Below, piece after piece: positions 25,099-34,008 of a stretch of 64,000 nucleotides of DNA. The notes beneath the pieces were generated by a model. The model was not told the DNA's origin and ran no database searches. It saw only the letters and a list, made by a program, of their open reading frames with translations. Source of the DNA: Pontitalea aquivivens (GTDB lineage Bacteria; Pseudomonadota; Alphaproteobacteria; Rhodobacterales; Rhodobacteraceae); NCBI RefSeq assembly GCF_046507575.1, contig NZ_JBKFEY010000005.1:62001-126000 (forward strand). The letters are read 5' to 3'. Every line of letters begins with the position of its first letter. The first letter of the stretch is position 1. A program made the translations under genes and the position numbers.

Positions 25099-27387
25099 TC
25101 AGATCGCCACGCAATCGGCGTAGTGGCGCGTGATGCCGTCGGGGCCGGTTTCCATCACCAGGCCGTGGATATCAGTTTCGAAGCCCGGGCATTCGCGCGC
25201 GAAATCGCGGTTGAAGCGCAGGTAATCCACGATCTGGGCGTTGAATGTCTCGCCCGGGATCAGCAGCGGAATGCCCGGCGGATAGGGGGTGACAAGGCTG
25301 GTCGTGATCCGGCCCTCCAGATCGTCGATCAGCACGCGTTCGGTCTGACGCCGGGCGATGTGCGAAAACGCCTCGGTGGGGGTCATCGCGGGGTGATGAT
25401 CGCTCAGATAGATCTCGGTCGACAGGCGGGCCACGTCGTATTTGGCATAAAGCGCGTGGACATGCTGGCTAAGATCGCGCAGGCCCATGCGTTCATAACG
25501 CGGATGCTTGGCGCAGAATTCCGGCATCACGCGCCACAGCGGCTGGTTGCGGTCGTAGTCGTCCTTGAACTGCTGCAGCGCGGCCAGAAGCGTGTTCCAG
25601 CGGCCCTTGGTGATGCCGATGGTGAACAGGATGAAAAAGCTGTAAAGCCCGGTCTTTTCCACCACGACGCCATGTTCGGTCAGGTATTTCGACACGATCG
25701 AGGCGGGGATGCCCGTCGCATCAAAGCGCCCGTCGATATCCAGACCGGGGGTAATGATCGTGGCCTTGATCGGGTCCAGCATGTTGAAGCCCGGGGCCAT
25801 GTCGCCAAAGCCGTGCCAGGCATCCTCACCATCGCGTTGCACGCCTTCGGAATCGGTGCGGCGCAGGACCCAGTCCTTGGTGCGGCCGATCCCTTCCTCG
25901 GACAGCTCATCCGGGCCCCAGACCTTGAACCACCAGTCCTTGTCGCCGAATTCCTCATCAACCTTGCGCATGGCGCGGCGGAAATCCAGCGCCTCAAGGA
26001 TCGATTCCTCGACCAGCGCGGTGCCGCCGGGCGGTTCCATCATCGCGGCCGCCACGTCGCAGCTGGCGATGATCGAATATTGCGGGCTGGTCGAGGTGTG
26101 CATCAGATAGGCTTCGTTGAACAGATGCCGGTCCAGTTTCACCTCTTCGCTGTCCTGCACAAGGATGTGGCTGGCCTGCGAAATCCCCGCCAGCAGCTTG
26201 TGGATCGACTGGGTCGCATAGGTCACCGAATGTTTCGTACGGGCCCGCTTGCGCCCCATGGCGTGATAGGTGCCATAGAAAGGGTGAAAGGCCGCGTGCG
26301 GCAGCCAGGCTTCGTCGAAATGCAGGTTCTCGACATAGCCATCCAGCATACCCTTGATTTCCTCGGTGTTGTACAGAACCCCGTCATAGGTCGATTGCGT
26401 CAGCGTCATCACCCGCGGCTTGACCGCATCGGCGTCGACGCCCGCCAGCAGCGGATTGGCGCGGATCTTGGCGCGGATCGATTCGGGCTCAAACTCGGAA
26501 TGCGCGATGGGGCCGATGATGCCCCAGTGGTTGCGCGTGGGCCGCAGGAACACCGGGATGGCGCCGGTCATGATGATCGCGTGCAGGATCGACTTGTGGC
26601 AGTTGCGGTCCACCACCACCACATCGCCCGGCGCGACGGTATGGTGCCAGACCATCTTGTTGCTGGTGCTGGTGCCGTTGGTCACAAAGAAACAGTGATC
26701 GGCATTGAAGATCCGCGCGGCATTGCGTTCGGATGCGCCGATGGCGCCGTTGTGATCCAGCAGCTGGCCCAGTTCCTCAACCGCGTTGCAGACATCGGCA
26801 CGCAGCATGTTTTCGCCGTAGAACTGGTGGTACATCTGCCCGATGGGCGATTTCAGAAAGGCCACGCCCCCCGAATGGCCGGGACAATGCCACGAATAGG
26901 ACCCGTCCTCGGCATAATCCAGAAGTGCCCTGAAGAACGGCGGCTGGATGCCTTCCAGATAGTTCTTCGCCTCGCGCAGGATGTGCCTGGCCACGAATTC
27001 GGGCGTGTCCTCGAACATGTGGATAAAGCCGTGCAGCTCGCGCAGGATGTCGTTGGGCAGATGGCGCGAGGTCTTGGTCTCGCCATGCAGGAAAATCGGC
27101 ACATCGGGGTTTTTCCAGCGCACCTCTTCGATGAAGCTGCGCAGGCTGACCACGGCGGGGTCAAGATCGGGACCGGGGCTGAATTCCTCATCGTCGATCG
27201 ACAGCACGAAGGCCGAAGCGCGGCTTTGCTGCTGGGCGAATTGCGACAGGTCGCCATAGCTGGTGGCGCCCAGCACCTCAAAGCCTTCGCCTTCGATCGC
27301 GTCAGCCAGTGCCCGGATGCCAAGGCCAGAGGCATTCTCGGACCGGAAATCTTCGTCGATGATGACGATGGGGAATCGGAATTTCAT
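25099..27387 (-). CDS. Orn/Lys/Arg decarboxylase, class I (PLP-dependent)
   Basis: 762 residues, the size of the biodegradative AdiA/CadA/SpeF group. The N-terminal 130 residues form the response-regulator-like wing domain (FPIVIIDEDFRSENASG). The PLP core carries APGD/VVVDRNCHKS and the Schiff-base Lys397 in the SIHKLLAGISQAS motif. The C-terminal domain includes PYPPGIPLLIPGE. Overall it resembles arginine decarboxylase AdiA more than the lysine enzyme, for instance in GFNMLDPIKATIITPG, but the substrate is not certain. The start at 27387 is set by GGAAAG before the ATG, and the frame open to 27462 adds an unlike extension. The product, a polyamine or its precursor, may serve acid resistance or polyamine supply. 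It stands alone between the TPS operon and phnM. Confidence 0.85.
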   Translation of the reverse strand: MKFRFPIVIIDEDFRSENASGLGIRALADAIEGEGFEVLGATSYGDLSQFAQQQSRASAFVLSIDDEEFSPGPDLDPAVVSLRSFIEEVRWKNPDVPIFLHGETKTSRHLPNDILRELHGFIHMFEDTPEFVARHILREAKNYLEGIQPPFFRALLDYAEDGSYSWHCPGHSGGVAFLKSPIGQMYHQFYGENMLRADVCNAVEELGQLLDHNGAIGASERNAARIFNADHCFFVTNGTSTSNKMVWHHTVAPGDVVVVDRNCHKSILHAIIMTGAIPVFLRPTRNHWGIIGPIAHSEFEPESIRAKIRANPLLAGVDADAVKPRVMTLTQSTYDGVLYNTEEIKGMLDGYVENLHFDEAWLPHAAFHPFYGTYHAMGRKRARTKHSVTYATQSIHKLLAGISQASHILVQDSEEVKLDRHLFNEAYLMHTSTSPQYSIIASCDVAAAMMEPPGGTALVEESILEALDFRRAMRKVDEEFGDKDWWFKVWGPDELSEEGIGRTKDWVLRRTDSEGVQRDGEDAWHGFGDMAPGFNMLDPIKATIITPGLDIDGRFDATGIPASIVSKYLTEHGVVVEKTGLYSFFILFTIGITKGRWNTLLAALQQFKDDYDRNQPLWRVMPEFCAKHPRYERMGLRDLSQHVHALYAKYDVARLSTEIYLSDHHPAMTPTEAFSHIARRQTERVLIDDLEGRITTSLVTPYPPGIPLLIPGETFNAQIVDYLRFNRDFARECPGFETDIHGLVMETGPDGITRHYADCVAI

Positions 27388-27460
27388 AGGCTTTCCTTCG
27401 GAGCGGCCCTGCGTTGCCCCGTTCTTTCCAGTGCGGGCTTTGCCGTCAAGGCCAAGTCGC

Positions 27461-27505
27461 AAAACAAACCGCGATCCGGCGGATTCAGGCCCGAACCGGA
27501 TCGCG
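27461..27505 (-). terminator. Rho-independent terminator after phnM (cluster A)
   Basis: On the minus strand, CGCGATCCGG and CCGGATCGCG (27496-27505 and 27470-27479 on the plus strand) form a 10-bp perfect stem with a 16-nt loop, followed by GTTTGTTTT. It lies about 30 nt after the phnM stop and insulates the decarboxylase gene. Confidence 0.75.
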
Positions 27506-27533
27506 AAATGCCCCCCGGCGCAGCGGGGATGGT

Positions 27534-28676
27534 TCAGGCGACGCGCCGCCCCTGCACCCAGGTGCCGCGCAGCGCGCCCGCCCCCGCGATCCGCGCCACC
27601 CGGATCACATCGGCGCGCGCGCCAATATCCAGATGCCCGCGATCACCCAGCCCCGCGGCGGCGGCGGGCGCGGCGGTAACGGTCGCAATGCCCCGCGCCA
27701 TGTCGGCCCACAGATCGCCCAGCATCAGCGCAGCCGACAACAGCGCCGAGGGCACATAATCGGACGAAACGATGTCCAGAAGATCCGCCGCAGCCAGATC
27801 CCTGGCCGCCACATTGCCCGAATGCGAGCCGCCCCGGATCAGGTTCGGCGCGCCCATCATCACCGCGATGCCATGCGCGCGGCAGACCCTTGCGGCCTCG
27901 GTCGTGGTCGGAAATTCGGCGAAATGCACGCCACGCGCGGCCGATTGCGCCACATGGTCCGCGGTGGTGTCGTCATGGCTGGCCAGCACCGCACCATAGC
28001 GGCGCGCGGCCTGCACCGCGGCCTCTTCATGGGCGGCCCCCACCAGCGCCGACAGCGCCTTCTGGCTGGCAACGTGATCGTCAAACTGGGCATCCGAAAA
28101 GCCGTGCTTGCCGCAGACATGGTTCTTCAACTGCGTCACATCGCGGAACTGGCGCTGACCGGGGGTGTGATCCATCAGGCTGACGATACCCACGCGATCC
28201 TCGGGACCGAATTTCGCCAGCTCGGCGATCAGGGTTTCGGAACAGACCTCGGCGCGCAGATGCAGGAAATGGCTGATCCGCAGCGCCCCTTGTGCGCGCA
28301 GGTCCAGGATCTCATCGGCCAGCGCCCGGGCATATTCGCCGTAATTGGCCCTGGCATTGGACACGACCGACCCCACACGCAGCGCGTCGAACACGGTGGT
28401 AATCCCCACACTGGCCAGTTCCGCATCATGGGCGATAATCGCCGCGGCATGGGGCCAATCGACCTTGGGGCGCGGCTCGATATGGCGTTCAAGGTTATCG
28501 GTGTGCAGTTCGATCAGGCCGGGCATGACCAGATCACCCGCACAGTCGATGGCACCGGACGGCACCGCCACGCCATCGGCGATATCGGCAATGCGCCCGT
28601 CCTTCAGGCGCAGGCTGCCGCGCCGCACCTCCTTCGGCAAGACAAGGGTGGCATTGGCAAGAATGGTCTCGGTCAT
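27534..28676 (-). CDS. phnM: PhnM, alpha-D-ribose 1-methylphosphonate 5-triphosphate diphosphatase (cluster A)
   Basis: 380 residues (378 in E. coli). PhnM removes pyrophosphate from the 5-triphosphate made by PhnGHIL, giving the substrate of PhnJ. The amidohydrolase fold shows the unusual PhnM metal motif in LIELHTDNLERHIEPRPKV, then MDHTPGQ, ASHDD and GAPNLIRGGSHSGN, all as in the canonical enzyme. It is transcribed away from the 2H-phosphoesterase gene, with a Pho-box-like repeat in the shared 95-bp gap, and ends at a strong terminator. It is the enzyme that belongs to the canonical cluster A, although it is separated from phnGHIJKLN by one opposite-strand gene. Confidence 0.93.
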   Translation of the reverse strand: MTETILANATLVLPKEVRRGSLRLKDGRIADIADGVAVPSGAIDCAGDLVMPGLIELHTDNLERHIEPRPKVDWPHAAAIIAHDAELASVGITTVFDALRVGSVVSNARANYGEYARALADEILDLRAQGALRISHFLHLRAEVCSETLIAELAKFGPEDRVGIVSLMDHTPGQRQFRDVTQLKNHVCGKHGFSDAQFDDHVASQKALSALVGAAHEEAAVQAARRYGAVLASHDDTTADHVAQSAARGVHFAEFPTTTEAARVCRAHGIAVMMGAPNLIRGGSHSGNVAARDLAAADLLDIVSSDYVPSALLSAALMLGDLWADMARGIATVTAAPAAAAGLGDRGHLDIGARADVIRVARIAGAGALRGTWVQGRRVA

Positions 28677-28730
28677 GATTGCTGTCCTGATATTGACGTT
28701 TGCGGCACAAGGCTGCGCAATGCCAGCGGC

Positions 28731-28750
28731 GTGTCACAGGGATGTGACAT
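28731..28750. promoter_or_regulatory. Pho-box-like repeat between phnM and DUF1045 gene
   Basis: TGTCAC (28732-28737) and TGTGAC (start 28743) on the plus strand are direct repeats 11 bp apart. The element is also nearly palindromic, so the reverse strand reads TGTCAC/TGTGAC with the same 11-bp step. PhoB sites are repeats of CTGTCAT spaced by 4 bp (11-bp period). It can serve both divergent genes. Confidence 0.5.
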
Positions 28751-28771
28751 TCGTCTGTTATCGGCACCGGA

Positions 28772-29461
28772 ATGGAAAAGATGAAACGCTACGCGATCTA
28801 TTACGCGCCCGAACCGGGACCCCTTGCCGATCTTGCCGCCCACTGGCTGGGCTGGGATGCGGCGGCGGGCCGTGCCCTGCCCCACCCCGATCTTGCGGGC
28901 CTGCCCCGCCCGGTGGCCGAAATCACCGCGACGCCGCGCAAATACGGCTTTCACGGCACGATCAAGCCGCCCTTCCGGCTGGCCCCCGGACAGTCGCCCG
29001 AGGCGCTGCACCGGGCCTGCACCGATCTGGCCGCGCATCTGGCGCCGGTGACGCTGGACGGCCTTCACCTCAGCCAACTGGGCGGGTTTCTGGCCCTGAC
29101 GCCCCAAGGCGGCGCCAGCGCCCTGGCCGATCTGGCAGCCACCGTCGTGCGCGCGCTTGACGCCTTCCGCGCCCCCCCGACCCAGGCCGAGATCGCGCGG
29201 CGCAAGCCAGACCGCCTCAGCCCGCGGCAACGCGCGCTGCTGGACCAATGGGGCTATCCCTATGTCATGGAGGAATTCCGCTTCCACCTGACCCTGACCG
29301 GCGATCTGCCCCCCCCCGAGGCCGATGCCGTGGCCGCTGCCCTGCGCCCCCATCTGGCCCCGCACCTGCCCCGCCCCTTCACCATCCGCGACCTGTGCCT
29401 GTTTGGCGAGGCCACGGACGGAATGTTCCGCATCCTGCATCGCTACACGCTTTCCGCCTGA
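28772..29461 (+). CDS. DUF1045 2H phosphoesterase, phosphonate-metabolism protein
   Basis: 229 residues. The two His-x-Thr motifs of the 2H phosphoesterase superfamily are visible: KYGFHGTIKPPF near residue 55 and FRFHLTLTG near residue 172. This family (DUF1045, putative phosphonate-metabolism protein) occurs next to C-P lyase genes. No PhnP, the metallo-beta-lactamase that opens ribose-1,2-cyclic phosphate, is present in the window, and a 2H enzyme is chemically suited to that step. The replacement role is an inference from context. The gene is the only plus-strand member of cluster A besides phnF. Its 3' end overlaps the 3' end of phnN by 19 bp, tail to tail. A start at the second Met (28781) is possible. 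Confidence 0.85.
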   Translation: MEKMKRYAIYYAPEPGPLADLAAHWLGWDAAAGRALPHPDLAGLPRPVAEITATPRKYGFHGTIKPPFRLAPGQSPEALHRACTDLAAHLAPVTLDGLHLSQLGGFLALTPQGGASALADLAATVVRALDAFRAPPTQAEIARRKPDRLSPRQRALLDQWGYPYVMEEFRFHLTLTGDLPPPEADAVAAALRPHLAPHLPRPFTIRDLCLFGEATDGMFRILHRYTLSA

Positions 29462-29985
29462 AGCGCGGCCAGAAACCGCGCCACACCCCGATCCAGCGGA
29501 CCATCGTTCACCACATGCCGGACGGGAATACCCGCAGGCAGGGCAAAGCCCGCGCGGGTCAGCCGCGCCTCGACATCGGCGCGCGTCTCGCGCCCGCGCG
29601 CGGCCAGCCGCGCCGCCAGCACCGGCACCGGCGCCGTGACCAGGATCACCGTCACGCCCGGAAACCGCGCCAGCGCATCGGGCAGTGCATGGCGCGAACC
29701 ATTGAAGATCACGTCGCGCCCCGCGTCCAGCGGCGCCAGCTCGGCCCCCGGAATGCCATAGCGCAACCCATGCGCCTGCCAGTGCAGCGCAAACGCGCCT
29801 GCCGCAAGCCGCGCGTCAAAGGCGGGGCCGGTCACGCCCTCGAAATCCTCGCCCCCCGCCGCCTCGGGCCGGGTGATGACACGCCGCACCACCGCCAGAT
29901 CGGGGCGCGCGGCCCGGGCGGCGGCCAAAAGCGTATCCTTGCCCCCCCCCGACGGCCCGACCAGCGCGAACAGCCTGCCGGTCAT
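29443..29985 (-). CDS. phnN: PhnN, ribose 1,5-bisphosphate phosphokinase
   Basis: 180 residues (185 in E. coli). PhnN phosphorylates ribose 1,5-bisphosphate to PRPP, the last step of the C-P lyase route. The P-loop is GPSGGGKDTLL near residue 10, with the guanylate-kinase-like TRPEAAGGEDFEGV and LHWQAHGLRYGIP segments further on. Its start overlaps the phnL stop by 4 nt (ATGA). This is the only phnN in the window, since cluster B lacks one. Confidence 0.92.
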   Translation of the reverse strand: MTGRLFALVGPSGGGKDTLLAAARAARPDLAVVRRVITRPEAAGGEDFEGVTGPAFDARLAAGAFALHWQAHGLRYGIPGAELAPLDAGRDVIFNGSRHALPDALARFPGVTVILVTAPVPVLAARLAARGRETRADVEARLTRAGFALPAGIPVRHVVNDGPLDRGVARFLAALQAESV

Positions 29986-30665
29986 GCCACCAACCCGGGG
30001 GTAAAGCCCGTCACATCCACCAGCCGGTCGCAGACACGTTCGCGCGCGCCTTCGTCATGGAAGATGCCCACGATGGCCGCACCACGGGCCTTGGCCTCGT
30101 CGATCATCCCCAGAACGACCTCGCGGTTGGTGGCGTCAAGACTTGCCGTCGGCTCATCCAGCAACAGCGCGGGATAGGCATGGGCAAAGCCGCGCGCGAT
30201 GTTCACCCGCTGCTGTTCCCCGCCCGAGAAGGTGGTGGGCGACAACGGCCACAGCCGCGCGGGGATGTTCAGCCGGCCCAGCAGATCCGCCGCCCGCGCC
30301 CGCGCCGCATCGGCCGGAACGCCCAGCATCAGCAGCGGCTCGGCCACCACATCCAGCGTCGGCACGCGTGGCACCACCCGCAGGAACTGGCTGACATAGC
30401 CCAGCGTCTGACGGCGCAGCGCAATCACCTCGCGCGGGGCGGCGCGGGCCACATCGACCCCCGCCACCTCGATCCGGCCCGAGGCGGCAAGATAATTGCC
30501 ATAAATCATCCGCATCAGCGTGGATTTCCCCGCGCCGGATGCCCCCATCAGCCCCACGCATTCCCCGGGCGCCACGCGCAACGCCGCCCCCGCCATCACC
30601 GGGATCACCGCGCCGCCCTGATTGTGCAGGGTGAAGCTTTTGCAAAGATTGGAAATCTCGATCAT
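29982..30665 (-). CDS. phnL: PhnL, ABC-type subunit of the C-P lyase system (cluster A)
   Basis: 227 residues (226 in E. coli). With PhnG, H and I it forms the ribosyl-phosphonate 5-triphosphate, and it has an ABC ATPase fold but is not a transporter subunit. Walker A is GASGAGKSTLM, the signature is FSGGEQQRVNIARG, and Walker B is LLLDEPTASLD. The start at 30665 (MIEISNLCKSFTL) lies one base after the phnK stop. The longer frame to 30710 would run into phnK. Confidence 0.92.
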   Translation of the reverse strand: MIEISNLCKSFTLHNQGGAVIPVMAGAALRVAPGECVGLMGASGAGKSTLMRMIYGNYLAASGRIEVAGVDVARAAPREVIALRRQTLGYVSQFLRVVPRVPTLDVVAEPLLMLGVPADAARARAADLLGRLNIPARLWPLSPTTFSGGEQQRVNIARGFAHAYPALLLDEPTASLDATNREVVLGMIDEAKARGAAIVGIFHDEGARERVCDRLVDVTGFTPGLVA

Positions 30666-30666
30666 C

Positions 30667-31494
30667 TCACACCTGCAATACCGAAGAGACCAGAAGCTGC
30701 GTATAGGCATGCTGCGGATCGTCCAGCACCTGATCGGTCAGGCCCTGCTCGACCACGCGGCCCCCCTTCATCACCATCAGCCGGTCCGCCAGCAACCGCA
30801 CCACCGCCAGATCGTGGGTAACGATCAGCACCGACAGGCCCATCTCGCGCACCAGGCCTCGCAACAGGTCCAAAAGCCGCGCCTGTACGCTGACGTCCAG
30901 CCCCCCCGTCGGTTCATCCATAAACACCAGCCGCGGCCCTGTCACCAGATTGCGCGCGATCTGCAACCGCTGCTGCATACCCCCCGAAAAGGCACTGGGA
31001 CGGTCGTCGATCCGCTCGGGCGAAATCTCGACCCGGCCCAGCCAGTCGGTCGCGGTGGCGCGGATGTCGCCATAATGGCGCGCGCCCACGGCCATCAGCC
31101 GCTCGCCCACGTTGCCGCCTGCCGAAACGCCCATCCGCAACCCGTCGCGGGCGTTCTGGTGGACATAGGCCCAATCGGTCCGCGCCAGCCGCCGCCGCTC
31201 GGGCTCGCTCATCTCGCGCATGTCGCGCGGACCCTGGGCCGTGTCAAAGATCACCCGCCCCGCATCGGGGGCCATATGGCCCGCCAGGCACGACAGCAGC
31301 GTCGACTTGCCCGAACCGCTTTCACCCACGATCCCCAGCACCTCGCCGGGATAAAGATCGAACGACACATCCGCACAGCCGATCCGCGCGCCATAGTACC
31401 TGGTCAGCCCCTCGACCCGCAGCAACTGCGCCTTCGATGCCATCGGCTGTGGCTTCTTCTTGGCAAAAATACTCAAATCCGGCCCTTCCATCAT
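30667..31494 (-). CDS. phnK: PhnK, ABC-type subunit of the C-P lyase complex (cluster A)
   Basis: 275 residues (252 in E. coli), with an N-terminal extension. PhnK binds the PhnGHIJ core through PhnJ and couples ATP hydrolysis to its cycle. Walker A is GESGSGKSTLL, the signature FSGGMQQRLQIARN, and Walker B LVFMDEPTGGLD. The ATG at 31494 overlaps the phnJ stop by one base (TGATG). A GTG one codon earlier is possible, and an internal Met (residue 18) could be the start of the part shared with other PhnK proteins. Confidence 0.92.
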   Translation of the reverse strand: MMEGPDLSIFAKKKPQPMASKAQLLRVEGLTRYYGARIGCADVSFDLYPGEVLGIVGESGSGKSTLLSCLAGHMAPDAGRVIFDTAQGPRDMREMSEPERRRLARTDWAYVHQNARDGLRMGVSAGGNVGERLMAVGARHYGDIRATATDWLGRVEISPERIDDRPSAFSGGMQQRLQIARNLVTGPRLVFMDEPTGGLDVSVQARLLDLLRGLVREMGLSVLIVTHDLAVVRLLADRLMVMKGGRVVEQGLTDQVLDDPQHAYTQLLVSSVLQV

Positions 31495-32360
31495 CACACC
31501 CCCTCGGGGGACAGGCGCCCGCGATGCCCCGCCGCGCGGCGGCTGGCGCAGAAATCGGTGTCCGAACAGACGAACATCCGCCCGCCCGCATCATCCACGA
31601 TCACCTCGTCCAGATAGCTGTCGCCCGCCCCGCACAGATCGCAATCATGTGGCGCCTTGCCAGGCTCGAACGGATGGTCGTCGAAATCCAGGCTCACCAC
31701 CTGCGTATAGGGCGGCAGGGCATAGATCCGCTGTTCGCGCCCCGCGCCGAACAGCTGCAGCGCCGGGTTGTCCGACAGTTTCGGATTGTCGAACTTGGGG
31801 ATCGGCGATGGATCCATGACATAGCGCCCCTCAACCTTGACCGGATAGGCGTAAGAGGTCGCGATCTGGCCATGCCGCGCGATATCCTCATAGAGCTTCA
31901 CATGCATCAGGCCATATTCCTCCAGCTCATGCATCTTGCGGGTCTCGGTCTCGCGCGGTTCCAGAAAGCGCAAGGGTTCCGGGATCGGCACCTGATAGAC
32001 CAGGATCTGGCCTTCGCGCAGCGGCGCCTCGGGGATGCGATGGCGGGTCTGGATCACGCTGGCCTCTGCCGTCGCCTCGGTCACCTGCACGCCCGCCGTG
32101 CGCTGAAAGAACTTGCGGATCGACACGGCATTGGTGGTATCGTCCGCACCCTGGTCGATCACCTTCAGGCAATCCTCGGGCATCAGGCAGGCCGAGGTCA
32201 CCTGCACCCCGCCGGTGCCCCAGCCATAGGGCATCGGCATTTCGCGGCTGGCAAAGGGCACCTGATAGCCCGGCACGGCCACCCCTTTCAGGATCGCGCG
32301 GCGGATCATCCGTTTCGTCTGTTCGTCAAGATAGGCGAAATTATAGGCCTGATCGGTCAT
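31494..32360 (-). CDS. phnJ: PhnJ, radical-SAM C-P lyase (cluster A, canonical)
   Basis: 288 residues (281 in E. coli). PhnJ breaks the carbon-phosphorus bond of ribose 1-alkylphosphonate 5-phosphate and yields the alkane and the 1,2-cyclic phosphate. All catalytic residues are present with E. coli spacing: Cys240, Cys243 and Cys265 for the [4Fe-4S] cluster and Cys271 as the thiyl site (CDLC ... VCSDTDFC), and the radical Gly31 in VPGYQVPFASRE. The start at 32360 overlaps the phnI stop by 4 nt. It serves as the control for the aberrant PhnJ of cluster B. Confidence 0.96.
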   Translation of the reverse strand: MTDQAYNFAYLDEQTKRMIRRAILKGVAVPGYQVPFASREMPMPYGWGTGGVQVTSACLMPEDCLKVIDQGADDTTNAVSIRKFFQRTAGVQVTEATAEASVIQTRHRIPEAPLREGQILVYQVPIPEPLRFLEPRETETRKMHELEEYGLMHVKLYEDIARHGQIATSYAYPVKVEGRYVMDPSPIPKFDNPKLSDNPALQLFGAGREQRIYALPPYTQVVSLDFDDHPFEPGKAPHDCDLCGAGDSYLDEVIVDDAGGRMFVCSDTDFCASRRAAGHRGRLSPEGV

Positions 32361-33439
32361 TCGGCCGCCTCCTGCATCTGCATGGCCTCGGCCCGCATCC
32401 GCCGGACAAGTTCCAGTTCCGACTGGAAATCGACGTAATGGGGCAGCTTGATATGTTCCAGGAACCCGGTGGCCTGGATGTTGTCGGCGTGCATCAGGAC
32501 GAATTCCTCGTCCTGCGCGGGGGCACCGGCGAAATCCTCGCCCAGTTCCTTCCAGCGCAGGGCACGGTCCACCAGGCTCATGGCGATCGCCTTGCGTTCG
32601 GACTGGCCAAAGACCAGACCATAACCGCGGGTGAACTGCGGCGGCTCGGATTTGGATCCCTTGAACTGGTTGACGGTTTCGCATTCCGTCAGCTCGACCT
32701 CGCCGATTTCGACGGCAAAGCCCAGCTCGGGGATCTCCATCTCGACGGCAACGGTGCCGATGCGCAATTCACCCACGAAGGCATGGGTCCGGCCATAGCC
32801 GCGCTGGGTGGAATAGGCCATCGCCAGCACGAAGCCCTCATCCCCCCGCGTCAGCGCCTGAAGCCGCAGCGGCCGGGTGGCGGGCAGTTCCATCGGCGCG
32901 CGCGTCAGGTCGGGGGGTGTGGCCTCATCGGGCGCGTCGGCTTCGATCATGCCGTCGCGGTTCAGAAAGCCGGTGATATGGGGCACCCGGCCGGGGGGCG
33001 CGGCACTGGCGGGGGCGGCGGGCACCGCGCCCTCGGCCAGCAGTTTGAAATCCAGCAGACGGTGGGTATAGTCGAAAGTCGGCCCCAGCACCTGGCCCCC
33101 GGGCGCATCCTTGAAGGTCGCGCTGATGCGGCGGATGCAGGCCATCGCGGCGGTCTCAACGGGGCGCGAATGGCCCAGGCGCGGCAGCGTGGTGCGATAG
33201 GCACGGATCAGGAACACCGCCTCGATCAGATCGCCGCGCGCCTGCTTGATCGCCAGCGCCGCAAGGTCGGGATCATACAGCGAGCCTTCGGCCATCACCC
33301 GGTTCACCGCCAGCCGCAGCTGTTCGCGGATCTGGTCCACCGACAGTTCGGCCACCCCCGGATCGCCCCGGCGTTCCTCGGCCAGCCAGGCATGCGCATT
33401 GTCGATCGCGCGTTCACCCCCTTTGACGGCAACATACAT
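32357..33439 (-). CDS. phnI: PhnI, core subunit of C-P lyase, nucleosidase (cluster A)
   Basis: 360 residues (354 in E. coli). PhnI, with PhnG, H and L, exchanges the adenine of ATP for the phosphonate. Conserved stretches include YVAVKGGERAIDNAHAWLAE at the N-terminus, ISATFKDAPGGQVLGPTFDY in the middle, the GYGLVFGQSERKAIAMSLVDR block, and the C-terminal EHIKLPHYVDFQ with the two zinc-binding histidines of the PhnI-PhnJ interface. The start at 33439 overlaps the phnH stop by one base. Confidence 0.95.
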   Translation of the reverse strand: MYVAVKGGERAIDNAHAWLAEERRGDPGVAELSVDQIREQLRLAVNRVMAEGSLYDPDLAALAIKQARGDLIEAVFLIRAYRTTLPRLGHSRPVETAAMACIRRISATFKDAPGGQVLGPTFDYTHRLLDFKLLAEGAVPAAPASAAPPGRVPHITGFLNRDGMIEADAPDEATPPDLTRAPMELPATRPLRLQALTRGDEGFVLAMAYSTQRGYGRTHAFVGELRIGTVAVEMEIPELGFAVEIGEVELTECETVNQFKGSKSEPPQFTRGYGLVFGQSERKAIAMSLVDRALRWKELGEDFAGAPAQDEEFVLMHADNIQATGFLEHIKLPHYVDFQSELELVRRMRAEAMQMQEAAE

Positions 33440-34008
33440 CAGCAAGCCTCCACGATGGTGCTGCGCGGCAGCCCGGCCAGCCGGTCCCCACAGGTCAGGA
33501 AGAAGTCGCAACCCTGCGGGAACAGCGCGCGGTTGGCGCGAAAGGCGGCAACCTCGGGCAGCGACAGATGGACGTGGTCCCTGATCCCCGGCCCGCTGAT
33601 CCGCGCGCCGCTGGCGGACAGGTCATCCACCTCGACGATCAGCGTGGCGGAACGGTCGGGGTAATCCGGCGTGCCGATCGCAAAGCGCGACAGCGGCGCA
33701 AGCGCCCCCCAGCGGCCAACGGCAAAGGCCGCCCCTGCCGCATCGACCAGCGGCGCACCGGTGTGAAAGGTGATCCAGTCGCGCAGCGCGGGGCAATCGT
33801 GATCGCCCGCCAGATGCACCGGCGTCGTGGCATCGGCCAGCGTCAGCACCAGCACACCCGCCGCCACCGACAACGGCATGGACGGGGTGGCCCCCGCGAC
33901 GGTATGGATCACCCCCGGGCGCGACAAGGCGTCAAGGGCGGCGCGAAAGGCGCGCGCGGCCTGGACGGGGGCATCGGCGAAACCGCCGGTCAGGGCTTCG
34001 GGGGTCAT
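33439..34008 (-). CDS. phnH: PhnH, C-P lyase core subunit (cluster A)
   Basis: 189 residues (194 in E. coli). PhnH dimerises in the PhnG2H2I2J2 core and is needed for phosphonate activation. Its fold is related to PLP enzymes without the cofactor. Family features are GGFADAPVQAARAFRAALDA with SRPG at the N-terminus, the SGPGI turn and the C-terminal LFPQGCDFFLTCGDRLAGLPRST. The start at 34008 is coupled to phnG by ATGA. Confidence 0.93.
   Translation of the reverse strand: MTPEALTGGFADAPVQAARAFRAALDALSRPGVIHTVAGATPSMPLSVAAGVLVLTLADATTPVHLAGDHDCPALRDWITFHTGAPLVDAAGAAFAVGRWGALAPLSRFAIGTPDYPDRSATLIVEVDDLSASGARISGPGIRDHVHLSLPEVAAFRANRALFPQGCDFFLTCGDRLAGLPRSTIVEAC

Noticed and set aside
25123..27759. 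878-codon plus-strand frame opposite the decarboxylase
   Set aside because: Antisense artefact; the minus strand encodes a well-conserved decarboxylase over the same range.
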